Source: Acinetobacter vivianii
GTDB taxonomy: Bacteria > Pseudomonadota > Gammaproteobacteria > Pseudomonadales > Moraxellaceae
Direction: 5' to 3'
Length of the DNA stretch: 64,000 nt
Assembly (NCBI RefSeq): GCF_014635885.1
Contig: NZ_BMDR01000011.1
Span: 1 to 64,000 of the forward strand
In this document: positions 17,876 to 27,756 of the stretch, one piece after another
Numbering within the stretch: the stretch's first letter is position 1
Layout: the number at the start of each line of letters is the position of its first letter
Notes under the pieces: model-generated
The model's database searches: none
Seen by the model: the letters and a program-made list of their open reading frames with translations, nothing else
What the model was told of the DNA's origin: nothing
Position numbers and translations under genes: made by a program

Positions 17876-18694
17876 ATGCAACTGTTCGATACCCATACCC
17901 ATTTTGATGTTGCCGATTTCGATCATGATCGGCAACATCTGGCTGAGCAGGCCAAGCGGGTTGGGGTCGATGCATTGGTATTAATCGGATTTCTACAATC
18001 AAGATTTAATGACCTGATCCAGACGCATCAGCAATTACAAAGCTGGGAGAATGTGCCGCAGTCTTATCTTGCGCCTGGATTACATCCATTTTATATCGAA
18101 CAACATCAGCCAGAACATTTACAAGATTTAGAACAGATTTTGCAGCAGCATGATTGTGTGGCGGTGGGTGAAATTGGTCTGGATACTTTTTTAAAAGAAC
18201 ATAAACAGCCAGAATTATTTAGCAAACAACAGCATTATTTTATTGAGCAATTGCAACTCGCCAAGCAATATCAGAAACCGGTGTTATTACATATCCGTAA
18301 AGCGCATGCTGATACGATTGCAATTTTAAAAACTCAAAAATTCAAATTGGGTGGGATTGCGCATGCCTTCAGCGGCGGTGTTGAAGAAGCCAAAGCCATG
18401 ATCAAGCTGGGTTTTAAAATCGGCATCACAGGGCAAATTACCAATCCAAATGCCAAAAAACTACATCAGGTGGTTCATGCCATTGGTTCGGAACATCTGG
18501 TCATTGAAACCGATTGTCCAGATATGACGCCGTTGTGCTGCCAGACTTCAACTGAACATCGAACCCGCAATACACCTGTTAATTTACCTTATGTTTTAGA
18601 CAGTCTGGCGCAAATACTTGAGCGACCTCAAGCACAACTTGCCCAGCAACTTTGGCAAAACTCATGTGCCGCCTTACATCTCGGATCACAATAA
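17876..18694 (+). CDS. TatD-family metal-dependent hydrolase/DNase
   Basis: The 272-residue protein has the TatD layout: a first metal site in FDTHTHFDV, Glu in VAVGEIGLDTF, histidines in KPVLLHIRKAHADT and GIAHAFSGG, and the late Asp in LVIETDCPDMTPLC. TatD enzymes are cytoplasmic nucleases acting in DNA repair and RNA quality control. It overlaps no gene but starts 6 bp after the lipoprotein gene, suggesting one transcript. Confidence 0.92.
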   Translation: MQLFDTHTHFDVADFDHDRQHLAEQAKRVGVDALVLIGFLQSRFNDLIQTHQQLQSWENVPQSYLAPGLHPFYIEQHQPEHLQDLEQILQQHDCVAVGEIGLDTFLKEHKQPELFSKQQHYFIEQLQLAKQYQKPVLLHIRKAHADTIAILKTQKFKLGGIAHAFSGGVEEAKAMIKLGFKIGITGQITNPNAKKLHQVVHAIGSEHLVIETDCPDMTPLCCQTSTEHRTRNTPVNLPYVLDSLAQILERPQAQLAQQLWQNSCAALHLGSQ

Positions 18695-18807
18695 TAATCC
18701 CGTTAAAAATAAGGTAACTAAAAGGGAACACATCCTTTTTCAAACAGGGGTACATTAAAGAAAGAACTTCATAATAAACAATCAGCCAATACTGGGAGGG
18801 TAACCTT

Positions 18808-21564
18808 ATGGCCAGATATAGCAAAATCAATAGTTTCAATGCATTACAAACACTAACAGTCGGTTCGAAATCCTATCAAATTTTTAACCTCACCCGAGCC
18901 GCGCAGACACTGGGTAACATTGACCGTTTACCCAAATCACTCAAGGTTTTGCTAGAAAATTTACTGCGCTTTGAAGATGGAAAAAGTGTAAAAGTTGAGC
19001 ATATTCAGGCGCTGGTAGACTGGCAGAAAAGCAAACGCTCCGATCAGGAAATTCAATATCGTCCTGCCCGTGTATTGATGCAGGATTTCACTGGTGTTCC
19101 CGCCGTCGTTGATCTGGCTGCCATGCGTGCAGCAATGGCGCAAGCAGGAGGGGATCCGAACCGTATTAACCCACTTTCGCCAGTGGATCTGGTCATTGAC
19201 CATTCGGTGATGGTGGATTATTTCGCCAATGATCAGGCCTTTGCCGAGAACGTTGAAATTGAAATGCAGCGTAATGGTGAGCGCTATCAATTCCTGCGTT
19301 GGGGACAGTCTGCATTTAATAACTTTAGTGTTGTTCCCCCAGGTACAGGGATTTGCCATCAGGTCAATCTGGAGTATCTGGCGCAAGCGGTGTGGCTGGG
19401 AGAAGATGAAGGGCAAAACTTTGCTTTTCCAGATACTTTGGTCGGCACAGACTCACATACCACCATGATTAATGGATTGGGTGTACTTGGTTGGGGTGTG
19501 GGTGGGATTGAAGCTGAAGCGGCAATGCTGGGACAGCCTGTATCGATGTTGATTCCAGAAGTGATTGGTTTCAAATTGACGGGTAAATTGAATGAAGGCA
19601 TTACTGCAACCGATCTGGTATTGACCATTACCCAGATGCTACGTCAAAAAGGTGTAGTGGGTAAATTTGTTGAATTCTATGGCGATGGTCTGGCTGATTT
19701 ACCGTTGGCAGACCGTGCCACGATTGCCAATATGGCACCAGAGTATGGTGCGACCTGTGGTTTCTTCCCAATCGATGAAGTCACACTCGGTTATTTAGCT
19801 CTGACAGGCCGCCAGCAAGAACGTATTGATTTGGTGGAAGCATATAGTAAAGCTCAGGGGCTGTGGCGTAATGCAGGCGATGAGCCTGTTTTTACCGACA
19901 CTTTGAGTCTGGATATGGGCACGGTGCAAGCCAGTCTGGCAGGGCCGAAACGTCCCCAAGATCGGGTGTTGTTGTCTGATGTACCAAAAACCTTTAATGC
20001 CTTAATGGAGCTGAACCTGAAACCTGCCAAAGAAGCCAAAGAGCGTTTGGAAAATGAAGGTGGTGGCGGTACGGCAGTAGAGGCCAAGAAAGCCAATCTT
20101 GCGCATGAAGAACCATCTTGTACCATTGATGGAAAATCTTATCCTTTAAACGATGGTGATGTCGTCATTTCTGCGATCACCTCTTGTACCAATACCTCAA
20201 ACCCAAGTGTGATGCTGGCTGCGGGTCTACTGGCTAAAAAAGCGATTGAAAAAGGCTTGCAGCGTAAACCTTGGGTCAAAAGCTCACTTGCGCCGGGCTC
20301 TAAAGTGGTGACGGATTATCTGGCAGCAGCAGGTTTAACGCCTTATCTGGATCAATTGGGCTATAACTTAGTGGGATATGGGTGTACAACCTGTATCGGC
20401 AACTCGGGGCCGCTACCTGAACCGATTGAAGCAGCTATTCAATGTCATGACTTAAATGTGGCATCGGTACTTTCAGGAAACCGTAACTTTGAAGGACGTG
20501 TGCATCCATTGGTGAAAACCAACTGGTTAGCATCACCACCATTAGTCGTTGCTTATGGCCTAACAGGCAATATCCGTACCGATTTAACCACGCAACCAAT
20601 TGGACAAGGCAAAGATGGGAAAGATGTTTATCTAAAAGATATTTGGCCGAGTCAGTCTGAAATTGATGCCGTATTACAGAAAGTGAATACCGACATGTTC
20701 CATAAGGAATATGCCGCGGTTTTTGACGGAGATGCGACATGGCAAGCGATCCAGATTCCAGAGAGCCAGACTTACGCTTGGCAAAACAACTCAACCTATA
20801 TCCGCCATCCTCCATTTTTTGAGGAAATTAACCAGCCACCGAAAGCCATCCGCAATATTGAACAGGCGAATATTCTGGCTGTGCTGGGAGATTCGGTTAC
20901 AACGGACCATATCTCACCTGCGGGTAATATCAAGAAAGATAGTCCTGCTGGACGTTATTTACAGGATCAGGGCGTTGAGCCGAAAGACTTTAACTCTTAT
21001 GGATCGCGACGTGGTAACCATGAAGTGATGATGCGCGGTACCTTTGCCAATATCCGGATTAAAAATGAGATGCTCGGGGGTGAAGAGGGCGGTAATACGC
21101 TTTATATCCCAACAGGCGAAAAGATGGCGATTTATGATGCCGCCATGCGTTATCAGCAGCAGCAAACACCATTGATCATTATTGCCGGTAAGGAATATGG
21201 TACAGGTTCTTCACGGGACTGGGCTGCCAAAGGAACCAACTTACTTGGCGTTAAAGCCGTTATCGCAGAAAGTTTTGAACGAATCCACCGCTCGAATCTG
21301 GTGGGAATGGGCGTGTTGCCATTGCAATTTGTAGATGGACAAACTCGTCAATCCTTGAACTTAACTGGGCATGAAGTCATTTCTATTCATGGCTTGTCCG
21401 ATGATATCCAACCGCATCAGACACTCGATGTTGAAGTGGTTCGGGAAGATGGCAGTCAGGCCAAATTTAAAGTGCTCTGTCGAATAGACACCTTGAATGA
21501 GGTAGAATACTTTAAGGCAGGCGGTATCTTACATTATGTATTACGCAATTTGATTGCTGCTTAG
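18808..21564 (+). CDS. acnA: Aconitate hydratase A
   Basis: AcnA interconverts citrate and isocitrate in the TCA and glyoxylate cycles. The 918-residue length and the sequence GTDSHTTMINGLGVLGWGVGG are typical of the IRP1/AcnA type. The [4Fe-4S] ligands are the Cys in AITSCTNTSNP (near residue 460) and the two in GYGCTTCIGN (near 530). The C-terminal swivel domain carries GSSRDWAAKGT. The start is preceded by GGGAGGG at a good distance. A perfect terminator follows, so the gene is monocistronic. Confidence 0.98.
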   Translation: MARYSKINSFNALQTLTVGSKSYQIFNLTRAAQTLGNIDRLPKSLKVLLENLLRFEDGKSVKVEHIQALVDWQKSKRSDQEIQYRPARVLMQDFTGVPAVVDLAAMRAAMAQAGGDPNRINPLSPVDLVIDHSVMVDYFANDQAFAENVEIEMQRNGERYQFLRWGQSAFNNFSVVPPGTGICHQVNLEYLAQAVWLGEDEGQNFAFPDTLVGTDSHTTMINGLGVLGWGVGGIEAEAAMLGQPVSMLIPEVIGFKLTGKLNEGITATDLVLTITQMLRQKGVVGKFVEFYGDGLADLPLADRATIANMAPEYGATCGFFPIDEVTLGYLALTGRQQERIDLVEAYSKAQGLWRNAGDEPVFTDTLSLDMGTVQASLAGPKRPQDRVLLSDVPKTFNALMELNLKPAKEAKERLENEGGGGTAVEAKKANLAHEEPSCTIDGKSYPLNDGDVVISAITSCTNTSNPSVMLAAGLLAKKAIEKGLQRKPWVKSSLAPGSKVVTDYLAAAGLTPYLDQLGYNLVGYGCTTCIGNSGPLPEPIEAAIQCHDLNVASVLSGNRNFEGRVHPLVKTNWLASPPLVVAYGLTGNIRTDLTTQPIGQGKDGKDVYLKDIWPSQSEIDAVLQKVNTDMFHKEYAAVFDGDATWQAIQIPESQTYAWQNNSTYIRHPPFFEEINQPPKAIRNIEQANILAVLGDSVTTDHISPAGNIKKDSPAGRYLQDQGVEPKDFNSYGSRRGNHEVMMRGTFANIRIKNEMLGGEEGGNTLYIPTGEKMAIYDAAMRYQQQQTPLIIIAGKEYGTGSSRDWAAKGTNLLGVKAVIAESFERIHRSNLVGMGVLPLQFVDGQTRQSLNLTGHEVISIHGLSDDIQPHQTLDVEVVREDGSQAKFKVLCRIDTLNEVEYFKAGGILHYVLRNLIAA

Positions 21565-21573
21565 TTTGATAAG

Positions 21574-21602
21574 GCCCTGTAAATTTACAGGGCTTTTTTT
21601 TC
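21574..21602 (+). terminator. Terminator of acnA
   Basis: GCCCTGTAAA and TTTACAGGGC form a perfect palindrome followed by a T run of at least nine. Confidence 0.95.
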
Positions 21603-21612
21603 ACATCAAAAT

Positions 21613-22374
21613 TTAGCTAAATCTGAATAACTTCTTCAAGCTAAAGTTCTGCTTCAATGACCAAACACCCCATCGATTAAAATACAGTGATTCCTTCTCG
21701 AAGAAATCACTCGATTCTTTTCTGTGAAGTTTTAATACTTCAGCGCCTTCTTCTACAGAAAAAGTTTGTTTCTCTAAAAGTGTTGGGTTTTCTATAAGGA
21801 GATAGAGTAAAAACTGATTCAAAATATATGAGGCATGTTCTACTTTTAAATCTATACATCCATCAGATTTCCCAAATTGATGCATGCCACAAGAATAAAG
21901 GGAGTCCTGATCATAAACAGTTGCAATAAATGCCTTATATAAATCAAATAGATTCTCTGCATCGAACTTTAGCCAATCAGATCGAGGATGAGTCATTCCA
22001 GATGTTTCAATTTTAATGGCTAAGCCACCCGCTTTGAGTAGAGCCTGACCCAATAATAAAGCTTGTTGTGCTAACGCTATTGATCCAGCTTCGCAAATCA
22101 CATAAATGACCATATGATGTTGTTCGATTTCTTGTAATTCTCGCTCTGAAAAACGATTCATACTCTGTTGCCTAAATACCTGACTGACGTTAGGATCATT
22201 TTTATATTCTTCAATTTCAGCAAAATAATCACTGGTTAAAGATTTAATAATTACGCCTGCGTAAATATATCCTGTGTCATGAGTAAGGAGAGCATGTAAT
22301 AAGTCTTGATGATTTTTCCAGATACCAGGAATACATAGGATAATATTTTGTTGATCTTGTTTATTCATAATCAT
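21613..22374 (-). CDS. Conserved hypothetical protein, DUF4261-like
   Basis: The 253-residue protein begins with a strand, IILCIPGIWKNHQDLLHAL, and has a central run IYVICEAGSIALAQQALLLGQALLKAGG. Its C-terminal part, with SCGMHQFGKSDGCID, resembles the DUF4261 family, whose members often sit near contractile injection or toxin-related genes but have no proven activity. There is no signal peptide. The gene is convergent with acnA and preceded by an AT-rich region. An ATG two codons inside (22368) is an alternative start. Function is unknown. Confidence 0.65.
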   Translation of the reverse strand: MIMNKQDQQNIILCIPGIWKNHQDLLHALLTHDTGYIYAGVIIKSLTSDYFAEIEEYKNDPNVSQVFRQQSMNRFSERELQEIEQHHMVIYVICEAGSIALAQQALLLGQALLKAGGLAIKIETSGMTHPRSDWLKFDAENLFDLYKAFIATVYDQDSLYSCGMHQFGKSDGCIDLKVEHASYILNQFLLYLLIENPTLLEKQTFSVEEGAEVLKLHRKESSDFFEKESLYFNRWGVWSLKQNFSLKKLFRFS

Positions 22375-22646
22375 ATTTTCGAATGAATTATTTTTTTAAT
22401 CATACAATAATACTTGCTAGTTTCTTTTTTATTTACGATGCAATGGATTCTAATAACTTGAGTTAGGTTGTTGGGCTAGTTACTTTTTTAATAAAATCTC
22501 TTTTGTATTAAGTTCTTATACCAAGATATAGCTAGGAGAGGATTAATCTCTAAAATAAGAGTTAAAAAATGAAAGGTTAATTTCCTTATTTTTTTGTTTA
22601 AATTTTAGTGGTTCAGAGTTAAGGTGTTTTTAATTAATCATTAAGG

Positions 22647-23843
22647 ATGATGGCTTTGAATCAGCTGCCACGATATGTTTATTATTTATTGGTTGCACAA
22701 GCATTTAATTTAATTGCAGCAGTATTATCGGTAACGGTTTCCGCAATTGTGGGGTTAAAACTTGCACCCACGCAGGCCTTGGCGACAGTGCCCTATGGTT
22801 TACAGTTTTTAGCGATATTAATGACCACCTTTATCTTTTCATTTTTAATGAAAAAGCTAGGGCGATATCTGGTGTTCCAGTTGGGATGCATTTGTCTGTT
22901 TCTGGCAGGTGTGTTTGGTTATCTTGCCTTACAGACTGAACAGTTTTATTTATTGTGTCTCAGTCACTTTTCACTCGGTTTATTCATTTCTACAGCTAAC
23001 TTTTACCGCTTTGCTGCTTCGGATCGTCTGGCATCGGATTTAATCCCGAAAGCGACGGCGATGGTCATTTCTGGTGGTGTTGTTGCTGCTGTGATTGCAC
23101 CGATGTTAGCGATTCAGTTTCAACAGGTACAAGGCTTACCTGATTTTACTGCGATCTATTTAATTTTCAGTGTACTGGCTGTGTTGTTATCGCCAATTTT
23201 GTATTTATGGAATCAGAAATTTAAATTACAGCAGGCACAGCACGTTGTGGCAGATACCATACAGCGTGCTAAATTGCCAATTAATCTGATTGTCGCGGCT
23301 GTGATCAGTGGGGCATTTGCCTATTATGTGATGAATGTCATGATGATTATGTCCTCCTTGCATTTAAAGGAGCATCATTCATTTCATTACGCTTCGATCT
23401 CTATCCAGCTCCATGTCTTGGCCATGTTTATTCCTTCTTTCTTTGTGTCTAAGCTGATTCAACGTTGGGGAACGCATCGTACGATTTATGCGGGTTTTAT
23501 TTTACTGATGCTATCCTCTTTGATTCCAATGCTTGGACAAGAGGGGCTTTATATTAATGCGGCCCTGATTGTGTTGGGTGTGGGCTGGAACTTTGCATAT
23601 TCTGGTGCCTCTACCTTACTGGCTGGATTAAATGAACAGCAAAAGCATCGTGTACAAGGTATGAATGAAACAATCATTGCCTTATGCGCAACTTTAGGTG
23701 CTTTCCTGCCAGCACCGATTTTGACTCAGTTGGGCTGGGTGAATGCCAATCTACTGGCGCTATTGTTGAGTGCTGCTATTTTTGTAGTTTTGCTGATGTT
23801 AAGCCGACGCCACCAATTCACGGGCAAAGTCTCATCTTCCTAA
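22647..23843 (+). CDS. MFS transporter
   Basis: This 398-residue protein has about 12 hydrophobic segments and the general layout of the major facilitator superfamily, with a basic loop (MKKLGRYL) between segments 2 and 3 and a central cytoplasmic loop near residue 195. It acts in the inner membrane; whether it exports drugs or moves metabolites cannot be told. AAGG lies directly before the ATG, so a slightly later start is possible. It runs toward tcdA, with 61 bp between them. Confidence 0.85.
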   Translation: MMALNQLPRYVYYLLVAQAFNLIAAVLSVTVSAIVGLKLAPTQALATVPYGLQFLAILMTTFIFSFLMKKLGRYLVFQLGCICLFLAGVFGYLALQTEQFYLLCLSHFSLGLFISTANFYRFAASDRLASDLIPKATAMVISGGVVAAVIAPMLAIQFQQVQGLPDFTAIYLIFSVLAVLLSPILYLWNQKFKLQQAQHVVADTIQRAKLPINLIVAAVISGAFAYYVMNVMMIMSSLHLKEHHSFHYASISIQLHVLAMFIPSFFVSKLIQRWGTHRTIYAGFILLMLSSLIPMLGQEGLYINAALIVLGVGWNFAYSGASTLLAGLNEQQKHRVQGMNETIIALCATLGAFLPAPILTQLGWVNANLLALLLSAAIFVVLLMLSRRHQFTGKVSSS

Positions 23844-23904
23844 CCCAAACAGCGTGAAACACGTTAAAATAGTGCTTTGCTGAATTGTATAGATCACCAT
23901 TGTT

Positions 23905-24669
23905 ATGACCGATGTACCTGTAAATGATGAATATGACCGCCGTTTTGCTGGTGTTGCCAAAATTTATGGAGAAAGTGCATTTGCTCATTATGAGCAAAGC
24001 CATGTCATGGTCATCGGAATTGGTGGTGTAGGAAGTTGGGCCGTCGAAGCACTGGCACGTACGGGAATTGGCGAGCTCACTTTGGTGGATATGGATGTCG
24101 TGGCAGCATCGAATATTAACCGTCAATTACCAGCAATGAGTTCAACACTGGGACAAGAGAAAATTGAGGTGATGGCAGAGCGTTGCCGTCAGATTAATCC
24201 ACGCATGAAAGTGAATGTGATTGATGACTATCTCACACCAGAAAATGTCAAAGAAATATTAGATCCAGTTCCGACGATCATTTTAGATTGTATTGATGAC
24301 GTCAAAGCCAAGCTTGCCTTGATGTTGCATTGTCGCTTTAACAAGATTCCCTTGATTGTTTCGGGCGGTGCAGGCGGTAAGCTGGATCCACTGAAAATTC
24401 GTGTCGCAGATTTGTCGAAGACCGAGCAAGATCCGATGTTGGCAAAGTTGCGTACTCAACTTCGTTCAATGGGGATTTGTAAAAAGCCAAAAGAGAAATT
24501 TGGTATCACTTGCGTTTATTCGATCGATAATCCATTTTCGAGCGCAGAGGTGTGCCCAAGTGCGGGTCTACGTTGTGGAGGCTATGGTTCTGCAGTGGTG
24601 GTAACATCAAGCTTTGCGATGGTTGCCGTTGCGGAAGTCCTGAAAAAACTGGATAAACTCAGGACTTAA
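23905..24669 (+). CDS. tcdA: tRNA threonylcarbamoyladenosine dehydratase (TcdA)
   Basis: TcdA (CsdL) uses ATP to cyclise t6A37 in ANN-decoding tRNAs to ct6A. The 254-residue protein has the E1-like adenylation fold: a nucleotide-binding GIGGVGSWAVEALARTG near residue 37, then LTLVDMDVVAASNINRQLPA and LDCIDDVKAKLALM. The end VVTSSFAMVAVAEVL is typical of the family. It is soluble and probably associates with the membrane loosely. It is convergent with the amidase-like gene. Confidence 0.93.
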   Translation: MTDVPVNDEYDRRFAGVAKIYGESAFAHYEQSHVMVIGIGGVGSWAVEALARTGIGELTLVDMDVVAASNINRQLPAMSSTLGQEKIEVMAERCRQINPRMKVNVIDDYLTPENVKEILDPVPTIILDCIDDVKAKLALMLHCRFNKIPLIVSGGAGGKLDPLKIRVADLSKTEQDPMLAKLRTQLRSMGICKKPKEKFGITCVYSIDNPFSSAEVCPSAGLRCGGYGSAVVVTSSFAMVAVAEVLKKLDKLRT

Positions 24670-24682
24670 ATCTTCTGAACGA

Positions 24683-25162
24683 TTAAGCTTGTGGGTATTG
24701 CGGTGCTAAGCGGTAATAGCTGTAAGTGACATTTGGATCTTTATAAACATCATAGCTGCGTTGCTTATAGTCAGACACCCATTGTGAACCTGTGAAGCCT
24801 GCAATATGGCCGTAACGATGTTTTTTGGTGCGGTGAATAATATAAATATCACCTGGCTGAGGGTTATTAAAATCAGGCGTAATTTGTTGATAGCCGATTT
24901 GTTTTAAGGTACCACCCCAGTCTGAAGCTGCGACAGGGTGTTGTACGATTTTAGCCCCTGCGGATTGTAAAGCGATTCTGACGAATTTGGCACATTGAGA
25001 TGAGCTGCGATACGATGCTCTTTTAGCGAGCTTTTGAGAGAATTTATCTACATCAATCCCTGCTACTGATGGAGGCTTCGGCATTTCTCGATAAGGAATA
25101 ACCACCTGTTGCGAGGGTGGGTGAATCATACTGTGATCAACTGAAGGTACATCATAAATCAT
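24683..25162 (-). CDS. Papain-like amidase (CHAP/NlpC-P60 type), possible peptidoglycan hydrolase
   Basis: The 159-residue protein shows a papain-like catalytic set: Cys57 in SSSQCAKFVRIALQSAG, His119 in RYGHIAGFTG, and Asp131 after QWVSD. PQPGDIYIIHR is the usual strand before the His. This order is that of CHAP/NlpC-P60 enzymes that cut peptidoglycan peptide bonds. There is no signal peptide: the N-terminus is polar and Pro-rich (MIYDVPSVDHSMIHPPSQQ). Small leaderless amidases of this kind include type VI secretion effectors and phage endolysins. No secretion gene or obvious immunity gene is adjacent, so this is only a candidate effector. Confidence 0.7.
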   Translation of the reverse strand: MIYDVPSVDHSMIHPPSQQVVIPYREMPKPPSVAGIDVDKFSQKLAKRASYRSSSQCAKFVRIALQSAGAKIVQHPVAASDWGGTLKQIGYQQITPDFNNPQPGDIYIIHRTKKHRYGHIAGFTGSQWVSDYKQRSYDVYKDPNVTYSYYRLAPQYPQA

Positions 25163-25416
25163 TGTGAATCTCTACCGCATTTTCAAAACAACTGAACGTG
25201 TGCCAGAATCTATTACGCGGCACATAGTAAGCGATAAAATTCAAAAAAACCAAAATGTAATGTAATAATATAACAATTTTTGCGATTTATAATGAAATCT
25301 TAATGAAGATTTTTTGAAGATTACCTTAATTATAAGGAAGTTAAGGTCGACCCTGGAAAAAATTTCAGATTTGTAAAATCATATTTCACAGTGTGATTAA
25401 GTTGGCATTTTTTGAA

Positions 25417-25436
25417 GCATCAATCAGGATTGATGC
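25417..25436. repeat. Hairpin across the end of dusA
   Basis: GCATCAATC and GATTGATGC form a 9-bp perfect inverted repeat with a 2-base spacer that includes the dusA stop codon. There is no good T run on the dusA (minus) strand, so it may stabilise the transcript end rather than terminate. Confidence 0.5.
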
Positions 25437-26428
25437 TCTTTTAGGTAGTCTTCGGTACGTTGCATGGCGGCCTGAATATTTTGAATGGCATTTTCAATAT
25501 CACTTATGGTTTTTGCATTACCGCCACTGAGCGCCTGACGCCATTTTCTTGCACCAGGCAAGTTCTGGAATAGACCTAAAATATGGCGTGTGATAATGGA
25601 TAATGGTGCACCCTCTGCAACACGTTGATGAATATACGGCATCATCTGTTGCATGATTTCGAAACGATCAGGCGCTTCCAGATTCCAGAGTTGTCCCATT
25701 TCTGCAAGCAGGTAAGGGTTGTGATAGGCTTCACGGCCAATCATTACCCCATCAACATGCTGTAAATGTTGCTGGGTTTCGTCAAAGGTTTTAATGCCAC
25801 CATTGATTTCAATGGTCAGGTGAGGACGTTCCAGTTTCAGGCGATACACATCTTCATAACGTAAAGGGGGTACATCACGGTTTTCTTTCGGTGAGAGACC
25901 CTGCAAAATCGCAATACGCGCATGCACGATAAAATGGCGACAACCCGTTGCCGCTACAGTATCGACAAAATGCAGCATTTCTTCATAAGACTGCATATCA
26001 TCAATCCCGATACGATGTTTGACCGTCACAGGAATTGATACTGCTTTTTGCATGCTATGAATACATTCGGCGACCAGATTAGGTTCCGCCATTAAGCATG
26101 CACCAATTTTATTATTCTGAACGCGATCACTTGGACAGCCGACATTTAAGTTGACTTCATCATAACCCCAGTCCTCTGCCATTTTGGTACAGGTTGCGAG
26201 TTCTTGTGGATTTGAGCCACCCAGCTGTAACACGATCGGGTGTTCTTCTTTGTTGAAGTCAAGATGACGATTGGCACCGCCGTAAATAATCGCACCCGTT
26301 GTCACCATTTCGGTATAGAGCACTACATTGGGATTAAACAGGCGTGCAAAGAAACGATAGTCTTTAGTTGTCCAATCCATCATCGGTGCTACGGAAATAC
26401 GTGGCTTTAATGATTCTAGTGATTGCAT
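25424..26428 (-). CDS. dusA: tRNA-dihydrouridine(20/20a) synthase DusA
   Basis: DusA reduces U20/U20a in the tRNA D-loop with FMN and NADPH. The 334-residue protein starts with the flavin barrel signature ISVAPMMDWTTKDYRFFARLF. The catalytic Cys (near residue 98) lies in NLNVGCPSDRVQ, followed by KHRIGIDD and VHARIAILQGLSPKENR, which are specific to DusA. It is transcribed alone; a hairpin spans its stop codon. Confidence 0.97.
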   Translation of the reverse strand: MQSLESLKPRISVAPMMDWTTKDYRFFARLFNPNVVLYTEMVTTGAIIYGGANRHLDFNKEEHPIVLQLGGSNPQELATCTKMAEDWGYDEVNLNVGCPSDRVQNNKIGACLMAEPNLVAECIHSMQKAVSIPVTVKHRIGIDDMQSYEEMLHFVDTVAATGCRHFIVHARIAILQGLSPKENRDVPPLRYEDVYRLKLERPHLTIEINGGIKTFDETQQHLQHVDGVMIGREAYHNPYLLAEMGQLWNLEAPDRFEIMQQMMPYIHQRVAEGAPLSIITRHILGLFQNLPGARKWRQALSGGNAKTISDIENAIQNIQAAMQRTEDYLKEHQS

Positions 26429-26541
26429 AAAGGGCTCTCGGATGTGGACAAGAAAAGAAAGGGCAGCATTATACGAGTTTTAAGAAAATTTCACCAATGC
26501 TCATCCCGATCACTTCAATTTTTAAGTATCAATATGCAAAT

Positions 26542-27738
26542 TCAAGACGCTACAATCTTGTTTTGCTTGGTCGCAAGATAATCTATAAAACTAAATAGCA
26601 TGCAGGCAAAGACCAGACTGAAGCCTGCCAGACAGGTTGCACTCCAGCCGCCATGATTCCATGCAAAAATCCCTAATGCTGAACCGCCAGCACCGCCAGT
26701 GAAGTAGGCCGTCATATAAATGGCATTAATCCGTGATTTGGCATCGGGTCGTAAACGGAAAATAATACTCTGGTTACTGGTATGGACTAATGCTAAAGCT
26801 AACTGGATCAATGCAAAACCAAGAATATAGCTCACTAAAGCCGTTTGACCGAAATAGAAAAATATCCAGCTGAGAATGAATAAGGCACAACCGATCCAAG
26901 TCAGTCGGCTGGTATAGCCCTGATCTGCATATTTACCAATATATTGGGTAGAAAGCGCCCCAAAAATACCGACCAGCGGCACCATACCAATCAGCAGATC
27001 TTGTAGATGATGGGCTGACGTCAATAATAGGGCGATGGTTGAATATAAAATACTGACTGCTGCAAAGGCAAAACCACCCGCAAGTGCGCGTAACACCAAG
27101 CGCTTTTCCTGTTTAAGCAGTTGTGCCATGGAGACAAAAACTTGACCATAATTCAGCTTCATACGCATGACATACGGCAGACGGCTTTTTAAGGCATAGG
27201 CCAGAATCAGCATTAAAATGCCACTCACCACATAGATGACTTTCCAGTGAAACAGGTTGGAAAACAAGCCTGCGAGACTGGTTGAAAGCAAGATGCCGAC
27301 CAGTAAACCACTCATTAAAAAGCCAATCACTTCTCCTGTTTTTTCAGGTTTTACCGTCATGGTCGCAAGTGGAATCAGCACTTGAGCTGCTACTGAAAAT
27401 AGCCCAGCCATCACGGTGCCAAGCCATAACATTGGTAAGTTTACTGAAAATGCACTGATGAATAAGCCAACAGCACATAACCCCATGAGTAAAGGAATAA
27501 ATCGGGTTTTATTGACCACATCGCCCATTGGAACAATGAACAAAAGACCGAGTGCATACGACACTTGAGCAAATGTTACGGTCAGGGCAGCTTGACCTTC
27601 GGTAACAGAAAAGTATTGCTGAATCGAATGAATTAAAGGCTGACTATAATAGTTGGCACCCGCACATAAACCGCACGCTGCCGCCATAAACCAAAGTAAA
27701 GTTTTATTTTGACTGATATCTTCTTGAGGGATAGACAT
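26542..27738 (-). CDS. MFS transporter, SoxR-controlled efflux candidate
   Basis: The 398-residue protein has about 12 membrane segments and the MFS fold, beginning NKTLLWFMAAACGLCAGANYYSQPLI, with a MGDVVNKTRFIPL loop between segments 2 and 3. It resembles the arabinose-efflux/YgaY-like group. It lies 18 bp downstream of the RidA gene on the same strand, and both lie behind a soxS-like SoxR promoter, so the protein is probably an exporter of redox-cycling or other toxic compounds. The export role is inferred from regulation and family. Confidence 0.85.
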   Translation of the reverse strand: MSIPQEDISQNKTLLWFMAAACGLCAGANYYSQPLIHSIQQYFSVTEGQAALTVTFAQVSYALGLLFIVPMGDVVNKTRFIPLLMGLCAVGLFISAFSVNLPMLWLGTVMAGLFSVAAQVLIPLATMTVKPEKTGEVIGFLMSGLLVGILLSTSLAGLFSNLFHWKVIYVVSGILMLILAYALKSRLPYVMRMKLNYGQVFVSMAQLLKQEKRLVLRALAGGFAFAAVSILYSTIALLLTSAHHLQDLLIGMVPLVGIFGALSTQYIGKYADQGYTSRLTWIGCALFILSWIFFYFGQTALVSYILGFALIQLALALVHTSNQSIIFRLRPDAKSRINAIYMTAYFTGGAGGSALGIFAWNHGGWSATCLAGFSLVFACMLFSFIDYLATKQNKIVAS

Positions 27739-27756
27739 AGGATTCTCTATTCTGAT

